Shown: positions 18,552 to 29,137, counted from the first letter of the stretch. The stretch: 64,000 nt of DNA from an uncultured Myxococcales bacterium (GCA_903883645.1 CAISBR010000182.1:37708-101707), one strand, 5' to 3'. Notes: a model not told the origin generated them from the letters alone. A program made the numbers and translations.

Positions 18552-21500
18552 CTAGGGGCAGGACTCGTCAGTGGCACCGTCGCAGTCATTGTCTTTGTTG
18601 TCGCCGCAGGACGCGCCAGTTTCTGTGCCGGACTGGTACATCGAGATCGCAGTGTAGGTGCATGCCCAGCCCGAGAGGCCGCTGCAACTGGCCGCAGCGC
18701 TGACGGTGGCGGTCTTGCACACGCCCTTGGTCCAGTCCACGCCGGGGCAATCGGCGTTAACAGGGGTGACGCCTTCGTCGGTCGAGCTGTTGCAGTCGTC
18801 GTCGACACCGTTGCACACCTCGGAGGCGGTGGGGTGGACGCTACCTACCGCGTCGTTGCAGTCGTTGCCCGGCCCGCTGACGGCGCCGTTGTTGGTCTTG
18901 CTGCAGGTGTTTGGCTTGCCGACAACGGTCATGTTCGCGTCGCAGTAGTCGTCGTTGTCGTCGTCGCAGCTTTCGTCGGTGCCTAGCTTGCAGTTGTTGT
19001 CGATGTCGTCGCAGATCTCGATGGCGCCGAGGTTGACGGCCAACTTGCTGTCATCGCAGTCGTCGCCCTTGCCGCCCACCGCAACAGACTTGCTGCAAGT
19101 GGTCGCCGAAGTCAGCGTCATGGTGGCGTCGCAATAGTCGTCATTGTCGTCGTCGCAGCCCTCGTCGGTGCTTGCGCTGCAGTTGTTGTCCACGTTGTCG
19201 CAGATCTCGCTCGCGCCGGGATTGATGGTCGACTTGGAGTCGTCGCAGTCGTTGCCGGGGGAGCCCGCGCCACCGCCGCCATCGGTCTTGGTGCACGTGG
19301 CGGGCTTGCCTACGACGGTTTTGGTGGCGTCGCAGTAGTCGTCGTTGTCGACATCGCAGCCTTCGTCGGTGCCGCTGGCGCAGTTGTCGTCGATATCGTT
19401 GCAGATCTCGGTGCGCAAGGGGTTGACGGTGGTCTTGGTGTCGTCGCAGTCGTCGCCCTTGCCGCCCAGTGCTACCGAGCTTTTGCAGGTGGTGGCAGAG
19501 GTTAGCAGCATCGTCGCGTCGCAGTAATCGTCGTTGTCGTCGTCGCAGCCCTCGTCGGTTGCGCCGCTGCAGTTGTCGTCGGTGTTGTTGCACGCCTCGG
19601 CTGCGCCAGGATTCACCGCGACCTTGGTGTCGTCGCAGTCGTTGCCAAGCGCGCCGCCCGCGCCGCCGTCCGTCTTGCTGCAAGTGGTGGGTTTGCCGAT
19701 GACGGTCTTCGTCGAGCTGCAATAGTCGTCGTTGTCGTCGTCACAGCCTTCGTCGGTGCCGCTGCTGCAATTGTCGTCGATATTATTACAGATATCGGAT
19801 TTCGACGGATTTACAGCCGAGGAGGCATCGTTGCAGTCTTGGCCGAGCGCGCCTGCGTTGCCGCCGCTGGTGTTGCTTAGGCAGACCTTGGGCACGTTGA
19901 TGACGGTCATGCTGCTGTCGCAATAGCCGTCTTTGTCATCGTCGCAGCCCTCGTCGGTGATACCGCTGCAGTTGTCGTCGAGGTCATTGCACTGCTCGCC
20001 CTTGCCGGGGTTGAACGAAGGCCCAGTGCCGACGGTATCGTCGCAGTCGTCGCCCTTGCCGCCTATGGGCTTGGTGTTGGGGCACACTGTCGGGCTGCCG
20101 GTCACCACCATGGTGTTGTCGCAGTACTTGTCGCCGTCGTCGTCACACTTTTCGTCGATCTTGCTGTCGCAGTTATCGTCGAAGTTGTTGCAGATTTCGG
20201 CCTTGCCGGGGTTGAAGTCCCAACCATTCACGCCGGGATCGTCGACGCAGTCGTTGCCCTTGGCACCGGTGGTGCCGCCGTTGGTGTTCGGGCAGACCTT
20301 GGGCGTGTTGTAGACGGTAAAGGCGGCGTCGCAGTACTTGTCGCCGTCATCGTCGCAGCCCTCGTCGGTGGCGCCGTTGCAGTTTTCGTCGACGTCGTTG
20401 CAGGTTTCAGGCTTGCCCGGGTAAATCGCGCTGCCATTCTGCGCTGGGTCGTCGTTGCAGTCGTCGCCCTTGCCGCCCACTGCCGTCGAGTTGGGGCAGA
20501 CCGTGACTGTGCCCTTGGCGCCCACTAGGCCCAGCGCAGCATCGCAGTACTTGTCGCCGTCGTCGTCGCAGCCTTCGTCGGTGCCGCCGGCACAGTTGTC
20601 GTCGATGTTGTTGCACATCTCGGTCTTGCTGGGGTTTACGGCCGCGCTGCCGTCGTTGCAGTCGCCGCTCACTTTGGCCGTGTACTTGCTGGCGCCGTCG
20701 GCGATGCAGAAGCACTTGCTGGCCGCGGCGCCGTAGCTGTCCGCATCGGCATCGAGGTAGAACGTCGCACAACCTGTGGCATTTTCGTTGTTCAGGTTGC
20801 CATCGCAGTTCTCGTCGACGGACGGAGTGCTGCACTGCTCAGCGGCGCCCGGGTTAATGCCCTTGTCGACGTCGTTGCAGTCGCCAGAGACAAGCGTGGT
20901 AAAGCCCGTGACCGTGGCGGTGTTGCACAGGCACTTCGCGCTGCCGGTACCATAGCCGTCTTTGTCGCTGTCGAAAAAGTAGCTATTGCAGTTGATTGCA
21001 CTCTCTTCGTCGGTTGCGCCGTTGCAGTTTTCGTCGATCTTGCCGTCGCACACCTCGGACTTGCCGGGGTTGATGAGCGCGCCGTTGGCGGTCGGATCAT
21101 CGTTGCAGTCGTCGCCCTTGCCGCTCTTGATGGTGGTCTTGCTGCAAGCCGTGGTGTTCACGACGCTCATGGCAGAGTCGCAGTACTTGTCGCCGTCGTC
21201 GTCGCAGCCCTCGTCGGTGCCGCCGGCGCACTGGTTGTCGATGCCGTCGCAAACTTCGATGGCGGCTGGGTTTACCGGAGCGGCATTGTCGTTGCAGTCG
21301 TCGCCCTTGCCGCCGATGGCCACCGTCTTGGTGCAGGTGCTGGGCTTGCCCACGATGGCGATGCCCGCGTCGCAGTAGTCGTCGTTGTCGTCGTCGCAGC
21401 CCTCGTCGGTGCCGGTCTTGCAGTTGTTGTCGATGTCGTCGCAGATCTCGGCGGCCACGGGGTTGATCGCGGAAGCGCCGTCGTTGCAGTCGTCGCCCTT

Positions 21501-24500
21501 GCCGCCGGTCGCGGTCGAACTGGGGCAGGCTTTGACGGCGCCGACCATGGCCATGCTGGCGTCGCAGTAGCCATCCTTGTCATCGTCGCAGCCCTCGTCG
21601 GTGCCGATGATGCAGTTGTTGTCAATGTTGTCGCAGGCTTCAGCGATCGACGGATTGATGGTCACCACCGCGTCGTTGCAGTCGTCGCCCTTGCCGGCGA
21701 TGGCGGTCGACTTGGGGCACGCGCTTGAGGTGGACAGGCCCATGCTCGCGTCGCAGAAGTCGTCGTTGTCGTCGTCGCAGCCCTCATCGGTGCCGGCAGC
21801 GCAGTTGTTGTCGACGTTGTCGCAGATCTCGGTAGCGGCGGGGTTGACCGCACCTGCACCGTCGTCGCAGTCGTCGCCCTTGCCGAACAGGGGCTTGCTC
21901 TTGGGGCACACGGCGGGCGCGGGGGTGGCAACGTCTTTCTTGATGTCGCAGTAGCCGTCGCCGTCTTTGTCGCACTGTTCGTCTGTGGCGCCCGAGCAGT
22001 TGTTGTCCTTGTCGTCGCAGGCCTCGATAATGCCGGGATTAAAGTACTTGCCGTCCTTGTTCGGGTCGTCGTTGCAGTCGTCGCCCGCCGCGCCGTCGCT
22101 GCCCACTACCGTGAGCGGGCACACCGCGGGCTTGCCGTACACCTTCATGCCCACATCGCAGTACTTGTCGCCGTCGTCGTCGCAGCCCTCGTCGACCACG
22201 CCGTTGCAGTTGTTGTCTTTGCCGTCGCAGACTTCGGTTTGCGGTTGGTAGCCGGGGCAGACCGCCTCGAGCTTGCTGTTTGCGCAAACCACGCTGCTTT
22301 TGGCGGTGGCGCACTCGCCTAGGCCGCAGCCCTCGCCCACGCCGAGCGAGGTGCCGTTGGGTTCTTTGTACTTGAAGATCTCGTCGGTTGTGCCGCTGCA
22401 GTTGTTGTCGATGCTATCGCAGAGCTCGCTGGCGGCGGGGTTGATCAGGCCGGCCGTCGCGTCTTTGCTGGGGTCGTCGTTGCAGTCGCCGCCGCCTTTG
22501 GGGCAACTCAGTGGCTTGCCGGCGGTGAACATAGTCGCCGTGCAGAACTGGTCCTTGTCTAGGTCGCAGCCTTCGTCGGTCAGGCCGTTGCAGTTGTCGT
22601 CGTAGTCGTTGCAAATCTCAGTAGTATTAGCGGGTTTGCTGCCATTCGGGTCGGTCGAGCAGGTGGCCTCGTCCGTCTTGCCCTTGGTGCACTCGACCAT
22701 GCCAATGCCGCATTGACCAATGCCGTCGCAGGCTTGCGTGGTGCCGATTTTCGCGCCCCCCTCTTGGCCATAGAAGAATAGTTCGTCGGTCTTGCCGTTG
22801 CAGTCGTCGTCGAGCGTATTGCAGACCTCGGTCTTTTTATTGACCAAGTTGTTGCAGATCAAGCCCTTTTTGTCGCTTGTGCATACAGTCTTGCCGCCGG
22901 CGCACAGGCCGGTGCCGCAGCCATCGCCCACGTGGCGGATGCTGCTGTCGAAGTCAGCAAATTCAAAGTCTTCGTCGGTCTTGCCGTCGCAGTCGTTGTC
23001 CAAGCCGTCGCAGCTAATTTCTTTGCCATTTTCAAAGCTTGGCACGCCGCTGTAGTCGCATAGCCACTTGCCGGCGGGGCAGCTGTAGCCCACATTGTTG
23101 GGGTTGCACACGCCGACCAGCCAGCACGTCGAGTCGGTGATGGGCATGTTGCTCAGCTCATCGGTCTGACCGTCGCAGTCATCGTCGATACTATTGCACT
23201 TTTCTTTGCTGGCCTTGGGCAGGCTGTCGCAGTCGAGCTTGCCGTTGCCATTGCCGCCGCCTTGGCAGATGACCTTGCCGTTCAAGCAGGCGCCCGTGCC
23301 ACAAACTTGGGTAATCTTAAGTAGTTTTCCGTCCCAGTCGGCAAAATCAAAGTCCTCGTCTGTCTGGCCGTCGCAGTCGTTGTCTTCGCCGTCGCAGCTG
23401 GTCTCGACCATGGCGTAGCAGCTGGGCGAAGTGCCGGTGGTGGCGTCGCATTGGCACGACGGGCTGCCTTCGGCGCAGCTTTGCGTCTTCTTGAACTCGA
23501 CCTTGGGCACCTTGCTGTAGTCGCAGCGCCAGATGCCGCTTACGCAAATGGTTGAAATGCCTCCAAGATCAGCGCCGCACACGCCCACCTTCTCGCACTT
23601 GCTGTCTTGCACGCTGGTCAGGCTTTCGTCGGTCTTGCCGTTGCAGTTGTCGTCTTGGTTGTTGCAGGTCTCGGCCTTGCTCTGGTCTTTCTTGCCGCCC
23701 GGGTCGGTCGAGCAGATCGCCTTGGCCAGCGTGGTACACTGCACTGTGCCGGTGCCGCAAGTGCCTACGCCGTCGCAGCTTTCGCCCCAGAGCTTGGTCT
23801 TGCTCGTGCCCTCTTCTAGGTACGGAAAGTCCTCGTCGGTCTGGCCATCGCAGTCCTGATCGTGATCGTCGCAGGTCTCTTTCTTGGGCCGGTAGTCGCC
23901 ATAACAGCCTACGCAGACACCGATTTTGCCGTCGCCCAGGGGCGCGTAGGCCGCTTTGCCGCAGTCGAGGTCGTCGGGCTTGAAGTCGCTGGTCTTGGCT
24001 ACAAAGTGCTTGCAGACCAAGTTGCCCTTCTGCAAGCCGCAGTCGCCGTTGGTATTGCCGCACTCTTTGTCCTCGGCGTCGGGGTTGCCTTCGTCGATTA
24101 GGCCATCGCAGTCATCGTCTTTGCCGTTGCACACTTCGACGGCGAAGGGGTGGATGTTGGGGTCGCCGTTGTCGCAATCGACATCGCCGTTGTACTTGTC
24201 GCCATCTTTGTCGTCGCTGCACGGCACATCGCCGTCGGCCGGGCATGGGCCTTTGCCGTCGCCGCACATCTGCTTGGCACCTACATAAATCAGCGGATCG
24301 TTGGGTGCGCAGTCGAGTGCGCCCGTCTTGCCGTCGCCGTCGGGATCTTCGGCCGAACAGGGGGTGACGATGCCGTCGCAGTTAAAGTCCCACAAGCCCG
24401 AGGCTGGCGAGCAATCCTGGTCGGGCGGGCAGCACTTCTCTTCTTCTTTCTTGATGTTGGGATTGTATTCGCTGTGGAATGCCGCAAACTTGTACGCACA

Positions 24501-25646
24501 AGCTGCTTCCGCTTTGTTCGAAGCGCCGTCGCCATCTAGGTCGTCGGCTTCGCAGCCTTCGTCGGTCTGGCCGTTGCAGTCGTCGTCGACCTTATTGGCG
24601 CATTCTTCTGGCTTTTTCTGGCTGGCGGTCGAGCAGACCAAGTTCTTTTGATCGCTGCTGCACACCACTGCGCCGGGCTTGCCGTCGGCGTCGGTCGAGC
24701 AGGCGCCCAGGCCGCACTTGTCGCCTTTGATCAGCCCGGTCTTGGTGCTGCCGTCGCCGTCGATAAAGGCCATGCCCTCGTCGACCTTGCCATCGCAGTT
24801 ATTGTCAATGCCATCGCAGAGTTCGATGGCTCCGTGGAAGACGGCGGGGTTCTGTTCGGGCGGGAGGTTGCCCACGGTCGGACACTGCTTTTGCTCAATA
24901 CAATCAGGATCTTTGTCGCCATCGGTGTCGACCGCCACCGCATCGCCGCCCTGGCAGTCTTCGTCGATGCCGTTGTTGGCGTCGAGGCAGATATCTTCGA
25001 CTAAGAAGGGGCTCGACCGAGCGCCTTTGGGCGTGCCGCCATGGGCCGGGTCGGGGGTCGGATCGTCGTCGCAGTCGCACAAGGGTTTTGCGGTCTTGCA
25101 TTCGGCCGTGCACGCGGGCACGCCGTCGCCGTCTTGATCGCAGTTGTTGTGGGTGGCCACCGAGACTAGGCGAATGGCCATCTCGGCCTTGGTGCTGGTG
25201 TTGATGATGCCGAACCAGGTGGCGCGGATGCCGCCGTTGCTATCGCGGCCCAAAATGCGCAGGGTTACGGGGCCTGTCCAGTCGGGCGAAGGGCTCATTT
25301 GTACGCGGAACGCCGTGCTCGCCAGCAGCCAGCCCGCGGGCAATGTGACCTGGAACTTGCCCTCGCCACTGGCTTTTGGCTTCACAATAGCGTTCGTGTC
25401 GGTCGGCGACACCTTGGCGACATCGAAGTCGAGCAAGGTCACCAGCGGGTCGGTCTTCTCGGAGGTGATCGACAAGTACAGGTTGTCGTAGTCGGTGATC
25501 GTCTTGCCGCAGGCCGCCGCCCACATCGACATGGCCACCGCCAGAACCACCCCCAACCAGCGCCGGCTTGAGCGGAGCAACCGCGCTTGGCGCTTGGATT
25601 CTGCCTGGTCGAGCATGGGCTTGACGGACCGTTGGGGCTGCAACAT
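18552..25646 (-). CDS. 2364-residue MopE-repeat lipoprotein
   Basis: A giant lipoprotein. The start ATG has AAGGAG eight bases upstream. The signal peptide ends WAAACG with lipid-accepting Cys46. Residues about 50-200 form an unrecognised beta-rich domain (ITDYDNLYLSITSEKTDPLV ...). The rest is about thirty units of the MopE-type metal-binding motif: CDxxDNNCxGxTDEGC, then CDDDxDxYCDxxMxVxGxP, then a CxKT/GGKGDDCND segment and xINPxxxE. The first third of the array is less regular and contains longer spacers; the last two thirds are almost uniform with a period of about 64 residues. In Methylococcus MopE this motif family belongs to a surface copper-binding protein; here calcium or copper binding is an inference. 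It follows the TPR protein gene on the same strand after 152 bases. Confidence 0.9.
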   Translation of the reverse strand: MLQPQRSVKPMLDQAESKRQARLLRSSRRWLGVVLAVAMSMWAAACGKTITDYDNLYLSITSEKTDPLVTLLDFDVAKVSPTDTNAIVKPKASGEGKFQVTLPAGWLLASTAFRVQMSPSPDWTGPVTLRILGRDSNGGIRATWFGIINTSTKAEMAIRLVSVATHNNCDQDGDGVPACTAECKTAKPLCDCDDDPTPDPAHGGTPKGARSSPFLVEDICLDANNGIDEDCQGGDAVAVDTDGDKDPDCIEQKQCPTVGNLPPEQNPAVFHGAIELCDGIDNNCDGKVDEGMAFIDGDGSTKTGLIKGDKCGLGACSTDADGKPGAVVCSSDQKNLVCSTASQKKPEECANKVDDDCNGQTDEGCEADDLDGDGASNKAEAACAYKFAAFHSEYNPNIKKEEEKCCPPDQDCSPASGLWDFNCDGIVTPCSAEDPDGDGKTGALDCAPNDPLIYVGAKQMCGDGKGPCPADGDVPCSDDKDGDKYNGDVDCDNGDPNIHPFAVEVCNGKDDDCDGLIDEGNPDAEDKECGNTNGDCGLQKGNLVCKHFVAKTSDFKPDDLDCGKAAYAPLGDGKIGVCVGCYGDYRPKKETCDDHDQDCDGQTDEDFPYLEEGTSKTKLWGESCDGVGTCGTGTVQCTTLAKAICSTDPGGKKDQSKAETCNNQDDNCNGKTDESLTSVQDSKCEKVGVCGADLGGISTICVSGIWRCDYSKVPKVEFKKTQSCAEGSPSCQCDATTGTSPSCYAMVETSCDGEDNDCDGQTDEDFDFADWDGKLLKITQVCGTGACLNGKVICQGGGNGNGKLDCDSLPKASKEKCNSIDDDCDGQTDELSNMPITDSTCWLVGVCNPNNVGYSCPAGKWLCDYSGVPSFENGKEISCDGLDNDCDGKTDEDFEFADFDSSIRHVGDGCGTGLCAGGKTVCTSDKKGLICNNLVNKKTEVCNTLDDDCNGKTDELFFYGQEGGAKIGTTQACDGIGQCGIGMVECTKGKTDEATCSTDPNGSKPANTTEICNDYDDNCNGLTDEGCDLDKDQFCTATMFTAGKPLSCPKGGGDCNDDPSKDATAGLINPAASELCDSIDNNCSGTTDEIFKYKEPNGTSLGVGEGCGLGECATAKSSVVCANSKLEAVCPGYQPQTEVCDGKDNNCNGVVDEGCDDDGDKYCDVGMKVYGKPAVCPLTVVGSDGAAGDDCNDDPNKDGKYFNPGIIEACDDKDNNCSGATDEQCDKDGDGYCDIKKDVATPAPAVCPKSKPLFGKGDDCDDGAGAVNPAATEICDNVDNNCAAGTDEGCDDDNDDFCDASMGLSTSSACPKSTAIAGKGDDCNDAVVTINPSIAEACDNIDNNCIIGTDEGCDDDKDGYCDASMAMVGAVKACPSSTATGGKGDDCNDGASAINPVAAEICDDIDNNCKTGTDEGCDDDNDDYCDAGIAIVGKPSTCTKTVAIGGKGDDCNDNAAPVNPAAIEVCDGIDNQCAGGTDEGCDDDGDKYCDSAMSVVNTTACSKTTIKSGKGDDCNDDPTANGALINPGKSEVCDGKIDENCNGATDEESAINCNSYFFDSDKDGYGTGSAKCLCNTATVTGFTTLVSGDCNDVDKGINPGAAEQCSTPSVDENCDGNLNNENATGCATFYLDADADSYGAAASKCFCIADGASKYTAKVSGDCNDGSAAVNPSKTEMCNNIDDNCAGGTDEGCDDDGDKYCDAALGLVGAKGTVTVCPNSTAVGGKGDDCNDDPAQNGSAIYPGKPETCNDVDENCNGATDEGCDDDGDKYCDAAFTVYNTPKVCPNTNGGTTGAKGNDCVDDPGVNGWDFNPGKAEICNNFDDNCDSKIDEKCDDDGDKYCDNTMVVTGSPTVCPNTKPIGGKGDDCDDTVGTGPSFNPGKGEQCNDLDDNCSGITDEGCDDDKDGYCDSSMTVINVPKVCLSNTSGGNAGALGQDCNDASSAVNPSKSDICNNIDDNCSSGTDEGCDDDNDDYCSSTKTVIGKPTTCSKTDGGAGGALGNDCDDTKVAVNPGAAEACNNTDDNCSGATDEGCDDDNDDYCDATMLLTSATTCKSSVALGGKGDDCDDTKTTVNPLRTEICNDIDDNCASGTDEGCDVDNDDYCDATKTVVGKPATCTKTDGGGGAGSPGNDCDDSKSTINPGASEICDNVDNNCSASTDEGCDDDNDDYCDATMTLTSATTCSKSVAVGGKGDDCDDSKLAVNLGAIEICDDIDNNCKLGTDESCDDDNDDYCDANMTVVGKPNTCSKTNNGAVSGPGNDCNDAVGSVHPTASEVCNGVDDDCNSSTDEGVTPVNADCPGVDWTKGVCKTATVSAAASCSGLSGWACTYTAISMYQSGTETGASCGDNKDNDCDGATDESCP

Positions 25647-25798
25647 GAACGGGCTCCTTGCGCAGGACATGATGGGTGCGCCCCACCAACTCGGTGCCAC
25701 GACTGCGGTGCGGCCGAGCCTGATCTGTCTAGCATACCAACGTGCGGCCCGGCTGCCAAAGGGTCTAAGGGCAAAAATGCGCGACGCTGGTGCGCGAC

Positions 25799-28700
25799 TT
25801 AGGGAGTGAGCCCTGGGCACAAGGCTGTCCAACTTGGGTCGTTTGCGGGGCTTGCCGGCCAGCTGCTGCACCAATCGGTCCGCCACTGCGGCCCAGCCAT
25901 TCGTGCCGTTTGTTCGACCATGGGCTGCAGTTGCCCGGCCGCCGTGGCAAGCGCGAGCCGAATCTCCTCTTGCCCGCCCGCCAGCACGTCGGCCAAGTTG
26001 TTGCGCAGTGCGGTGGTGCGCAGCTCAACGAGGCCCTGCGGGTCGCCAATATCGCTTGGATCAAGGTGGATACGCGGTGCATCGCGGCGTGTCAGCATCA
26101 CGACTGCCGCTCGGCGCAGCAGCCGATTGTCGGACTGCACCGCCAAACGCTGCAGGATAGCGGTCGCCCGCTGCAACCCCGACGCCCGGAGCGCCCACAC
26201 CACCGCCAAATGGCGCGGCACATCTACGCTTCCCCACAGCAGCCGCTCCCCCCGTTCGAGCAACAACGCCCGGGCCGGCGCCAAGCTTGGGTCGGCCGGG
26301 TAGCGGCCCAGCAGCGCGCCCAAAGCCACGATGGCCGCGGTGCCTTGGTCGCGGTGTGGGGTCTGGATGCCCACCATGAGCGGAAAAGCGGCATCGGTCG
26401 AACCCTTGGCACCCAGGACGAGCTGTGCAACTTGCACTACCAGCGGATCGCTGCGACGGAGCACGGGCACCACCGCGGCCTCGAGGCCCGCCACCGGTGG
26501 AAGTTGAGCAAGTGCAGACAGTTGTGCAGTGAGCACATCGTCGTCGCGGTCGCTCCCTTCGGCCATCACGTCGCGGAGCAGCTCGGCGGCGGCCAGTTGC
26601 CCCGACGCACCCAGGGCGAGCGCGGTATCGCGGCGCAACACTAGGTTGGAGCTCTGCAAAAGCGTCTTGGCTTGGTTCGCGGGGACCAGACGATGTTGCG
26701 CGGCTAGCTCGCGTAAGGCACGGACCTGCAAGGCTAAGTCTCCGCTGTCTAGGGCTTGGCCTACATCACCTGTCGGGGCCAAGTGATCGCGCTGGCCCAG
26801 CGCTGCATCGAGCGAGGCCGTGCGCAGCCATGCGTCGTAAGCGGCTGAGCGCATTCGTGCCAGAACTTCGCGGCGCGGGTGCTGCGGCGCCACCGCGTCG
26901 AGCCAGCGCACCAGTTCGACGGTAGAACCTCTCGCCAGTGCTACAGTTAACAGGCGTTGTCCGGCGCTTTCGAGCTCGTCTGCGTCGGCCGTGCGCACCA
27001 CGATGTCGCGCAGCGCGGCCTCTTCGTCGGCCACTTGCCCCGCCCTGCGAAACAGCGCCGCCAGGCGAGCGGTCGCGCGAGTATCGCGGCGTTCGGACTG
27101 AGCTGCCCGCTGGAACAGTGCCGTCGCCCCGGGCACATCGCCATAACGCAGGTGCAGATCGCCCAGCTTGAGGAGCACGGCGGCCACTTGGCCCGGCCCA
27201 GCCAGTGCCTGCTCGATCGATTTGGCCAAGTCGCGGTGCCCATGCGCCAGACCATGCTCTAGCGCTTGCTGTAGCAGCGGATCGGCGGCATCGGCATCGA
27301 CGGTCCGCAACTCCAAGAGGTAAGCCGCCGCGGCGTCGTCGCGACCGCGCCCCAACTCAAAGGTGGCCAGAGCAGCCAGCAGCTCGCCATCCATGCCCAG
27401 TTTGGCGCGCAGGCGCGGAAGTAGTACCGCCAGCGCTTCGGCCGACTGGGGCATGGGGTCGTCGAGCTGCGCCACCGCGTCGAACCACAGCAGGGCTTCG
27501 CCGAGGGTGGGCTCCTTGACCTGTAAACTCTGAGTCAATGCAAGTGTTCGCGTCTGCAGCAGATTATGTCGACGCCATTGGCCAACCAATGCCTGGCGAG
27601 CATCGGCCGCGCGCCGCCGGTCGGGGGCGCTGGGTGCACTCAGCTGGGTCAGCGTCAGCCACAATGCCTCCGACTTGTCGAAGTCCTTCTCAATTTCGGC
27701 CAGCTGGGCCTGCAGCCGCACCACCCGCGGATCGCCAGGCGCCAGGGCGGCAGCGCGCTCGATCGGCGCGTGCGACTCGCGGGCCAGACGGTGACCAACT
27801 AGCAGTTGCGCTTGCCGAATCAATCCTTCGAGCGCAGATTCACCCTTGTTCTGGTGTCGAGCTAACACGGCCTGCCCATTGCGGATGTCGCCGTGGGCCA
27901 GCAGCCACTCGGCGTAGGCCACCAGGTACTGGGGCTGGTTCTGACCGGCGAGCAGGAGCTGTTCAAAGAGCGTGCGAATCCGCGTTGGGTCATCGCCAAG
28001 CCGCTGCTCGCGGTCGATCAGCGCCTCGATCATCACATCGTGCTTGGGCCAGCGCCGCGCCATTTCGTCAATCAGCGTGCGGGCGGCGCGGACGTCGCGG
28101 GTGGCGATGTGGGCATCGAGCACGGCAAGCAGGGGCAGAGGATCCGCGGGCGCCAGGCGCACAACTTGGTCTACCACCGCGCGCAGCTCGTCGCGCTGGC
28201 CAAGCCGTTGCAGCAGCTGCATAAACGTAGCCTGTAGTGCCCGATTCCCCGGGAAGCGCTTCCACGCCGTGCGCAGCGTTTGCGCGGCATCGTCGTCGCG
28301 GGCCAGCTCAATCATCAGTTGCGCCGCCACCAACAGGGCGTCGGGATCGCTCGCCACGCTCAGTTCGTCGGCCACATCGCCGGTCTTTCCCTGCAGCCGC
28401 GCGATCGTTGCCAGTCGCTCGTACAGGCCACGTCGCGTGCCCGGCGGCGCGTGTGCGAGCGCCGTTTCGACCACAATCCGGGCCGTTTCTGCCTCGCCAA
28501 GGGCCAGCAGGGCGTCGGCATACCCCTCGCCGGTCTGTCGCAGCCACAGGGGGCGGTGCTGACTGCCCTCCCACGCGCGTTTCCAGACCGGTACGCCCAG
28601 CGGGTCGGTAGCCAGCAGCAGCCCCGCTTCGATCAGCTGCCCCGGTGTGGCACGGCTGTGCAGAAGGCGCTCGATCAGACCGCGACCGCACGCAGTCTCT

Positions 28701-29008
28701 CGCGCCGCCATGGCCGCTCGCAGTACCGCCAGCACTTCGTCCGTCCGCGGTGGGGTGCGCGCGAGGGCCTCTTGACAGCGTTGGCCCAAGGCAATTTCGG
28801 CATTCGGCAGCTTGTTGGGGGCACCCGCACCGGCGCGATGCTTGGTGACATGGGGCGCCTTGCGCGCACTCCAAGCCCAGGCTGGCGCACTAGGCAGTAC
28901 GGCCAACAGCAGCAGTACGGCCAACAGCAGCAGTACGGCCAACAGCAGCAGCAACGCCGCGATGGCCCGTGGCGCCTTTCGAGAATGGGTCGTTGGGAGC
29001 AGCTGCAA
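25799..29008 (-). CDS. exported TPR/HEAT-repeat protein
   Basis: About 1069 residues. A very hydrophobic N-terminal segment (repeats of LLLLAV, ending LPSAPAWAW) acts as signal peptide or anchor. The middle is helical-hairpin TPR-like (AQLMIELARDDDAAQTLRTA; YGDVPGATALFQRAAQSE), and the C-terminal 300 residues resemble HEAT repeats (LRRDTALALGASGQLAAAEL). No enzyme motif was seen, so it is probably a periplasmic scaffold. No ATG fits the N-terminus. I chose the TTG at 29008 because GGAGG lies four bases upstream; the frame is open to a GTG at 29146, which would overlap the divergent gene. It lies upstream of the MopE-repeat lipoprotein on the same strand. Confidence 0.75.
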   Translation of the reverse strand: MQLLPTTHSRKAPRAIAALLLLLAVLLLLAVLLLLAVLPSAPAWAWSARKAPHVTKHRAGAGAPNKLPNAEIALGQRCQEALARTPPRTDEVLAVLRAAMAARETACGRGLIERLLHSRATPGQLIEAGLLLATDPLGVPVWKRAWEGSQHRPLWLRQTGEGYADALLALGEAETARIVVETALAHAPPGTRRGLYERLATIARLQGKTGDVADELSVASDPDALLVAAQLMIELARDDDAAQTLRTAWKRFPGNRALQATFMQLLQRLGQRDELRAVVDQVVRLAPADPLPLLAVLDAHIATRDVRAARTLIDEMARRWPKHDVMIEALIDREQRLGDDPTRIRTLFEQLLLAGQNQPQYLVAYAEWLLAHGDIRNGQAVLARHQNKGESALEGLIRQAQLLVGHRLARESHAPIERAAALAPGDPRVVRLQAQLAEIEKDFDKSEALWLTLTQLSAPSAPDRRRAADARQALVGQWRRHNLLQTRTLALTQSLQVKEPTLGEALLWFDAVAQLDDPMPQSAEALAVLLPRLRAKLGMDGELLAALATFELGRGRDDAAAAYLLELRTVDADAADPLLQQALEHGLAHGHRDLAKSIEQALAGPGQVAAVLLKLGDLHLRYGDVPGATALFQRAAQSERRDTRATARLAALFRRAGQVADEEAALRDIVVRTADADELESAGQRLLTVALARGSTVELVRWLDAVAPQHPRREVLARMRSAAYDAWLRTASLDAALGQRDHLAPTGDVGQALDSGDLALQVRALRELAAQHRLVPANQAKTLLQSSNLVLRRDTALALGASGQLAAAELLRDVMAEGSDRDDDVLTAQLSALAQLPPVAGLEAAVVPVLRRSDPLVVQVAQLVLGAKGSTDAAFPLMVGIQTPHRDQGTAAIVALGALLGRYPADPSLAPARALLLERGERLLWGSVDVPRHLAVVWALRASGLQRATAILQRLAVQSDNRLLRRAAVVMLTRRDAPRIHLDPSDIGDPQGLVELRTTALRNNLADVLAGGQEEIRLALATAAGQLQPMVEQTARMAGPQWRTDWCSSWPASPANDPSWTALCPGLTP
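28896..28949. repeat. three perfect 18-bp tandem repeats in a signal-peptide coding region
   Basis: The unit AGTACGGCCAACAGCAGC occurs three times without mismatch. On the minus strand each unit encodes six hydrophobic residues (LLLLAV) of the signal or anchor segment of the TPR/HEAT protein. Copy-number change would lengthen or shorten the hydrophobic core in frame. Confidence 0.9.
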
Positions 29009-29137
29009 TCGGCCTCCGGGCCTCAAAGTAGCCGCCAGGGGCTGGCGTGGCAAGCCGGCCTGCGCCGCTGAATCCGCAACATCTGGCAAACCTTGCTGTC
29101 TGCGCCTTGCCACGGCTAGCAGACGCCGGAATACTGC

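Noticed and set aside
18700..22300. Regularly spaced repeats that could look like a CRISPR array
   Set aside because: The spacing is about 190 bp, the units are coding and in frame (DNNCxGxTDEGC), and the intervening parts are also similar to each other, unlike spacers.
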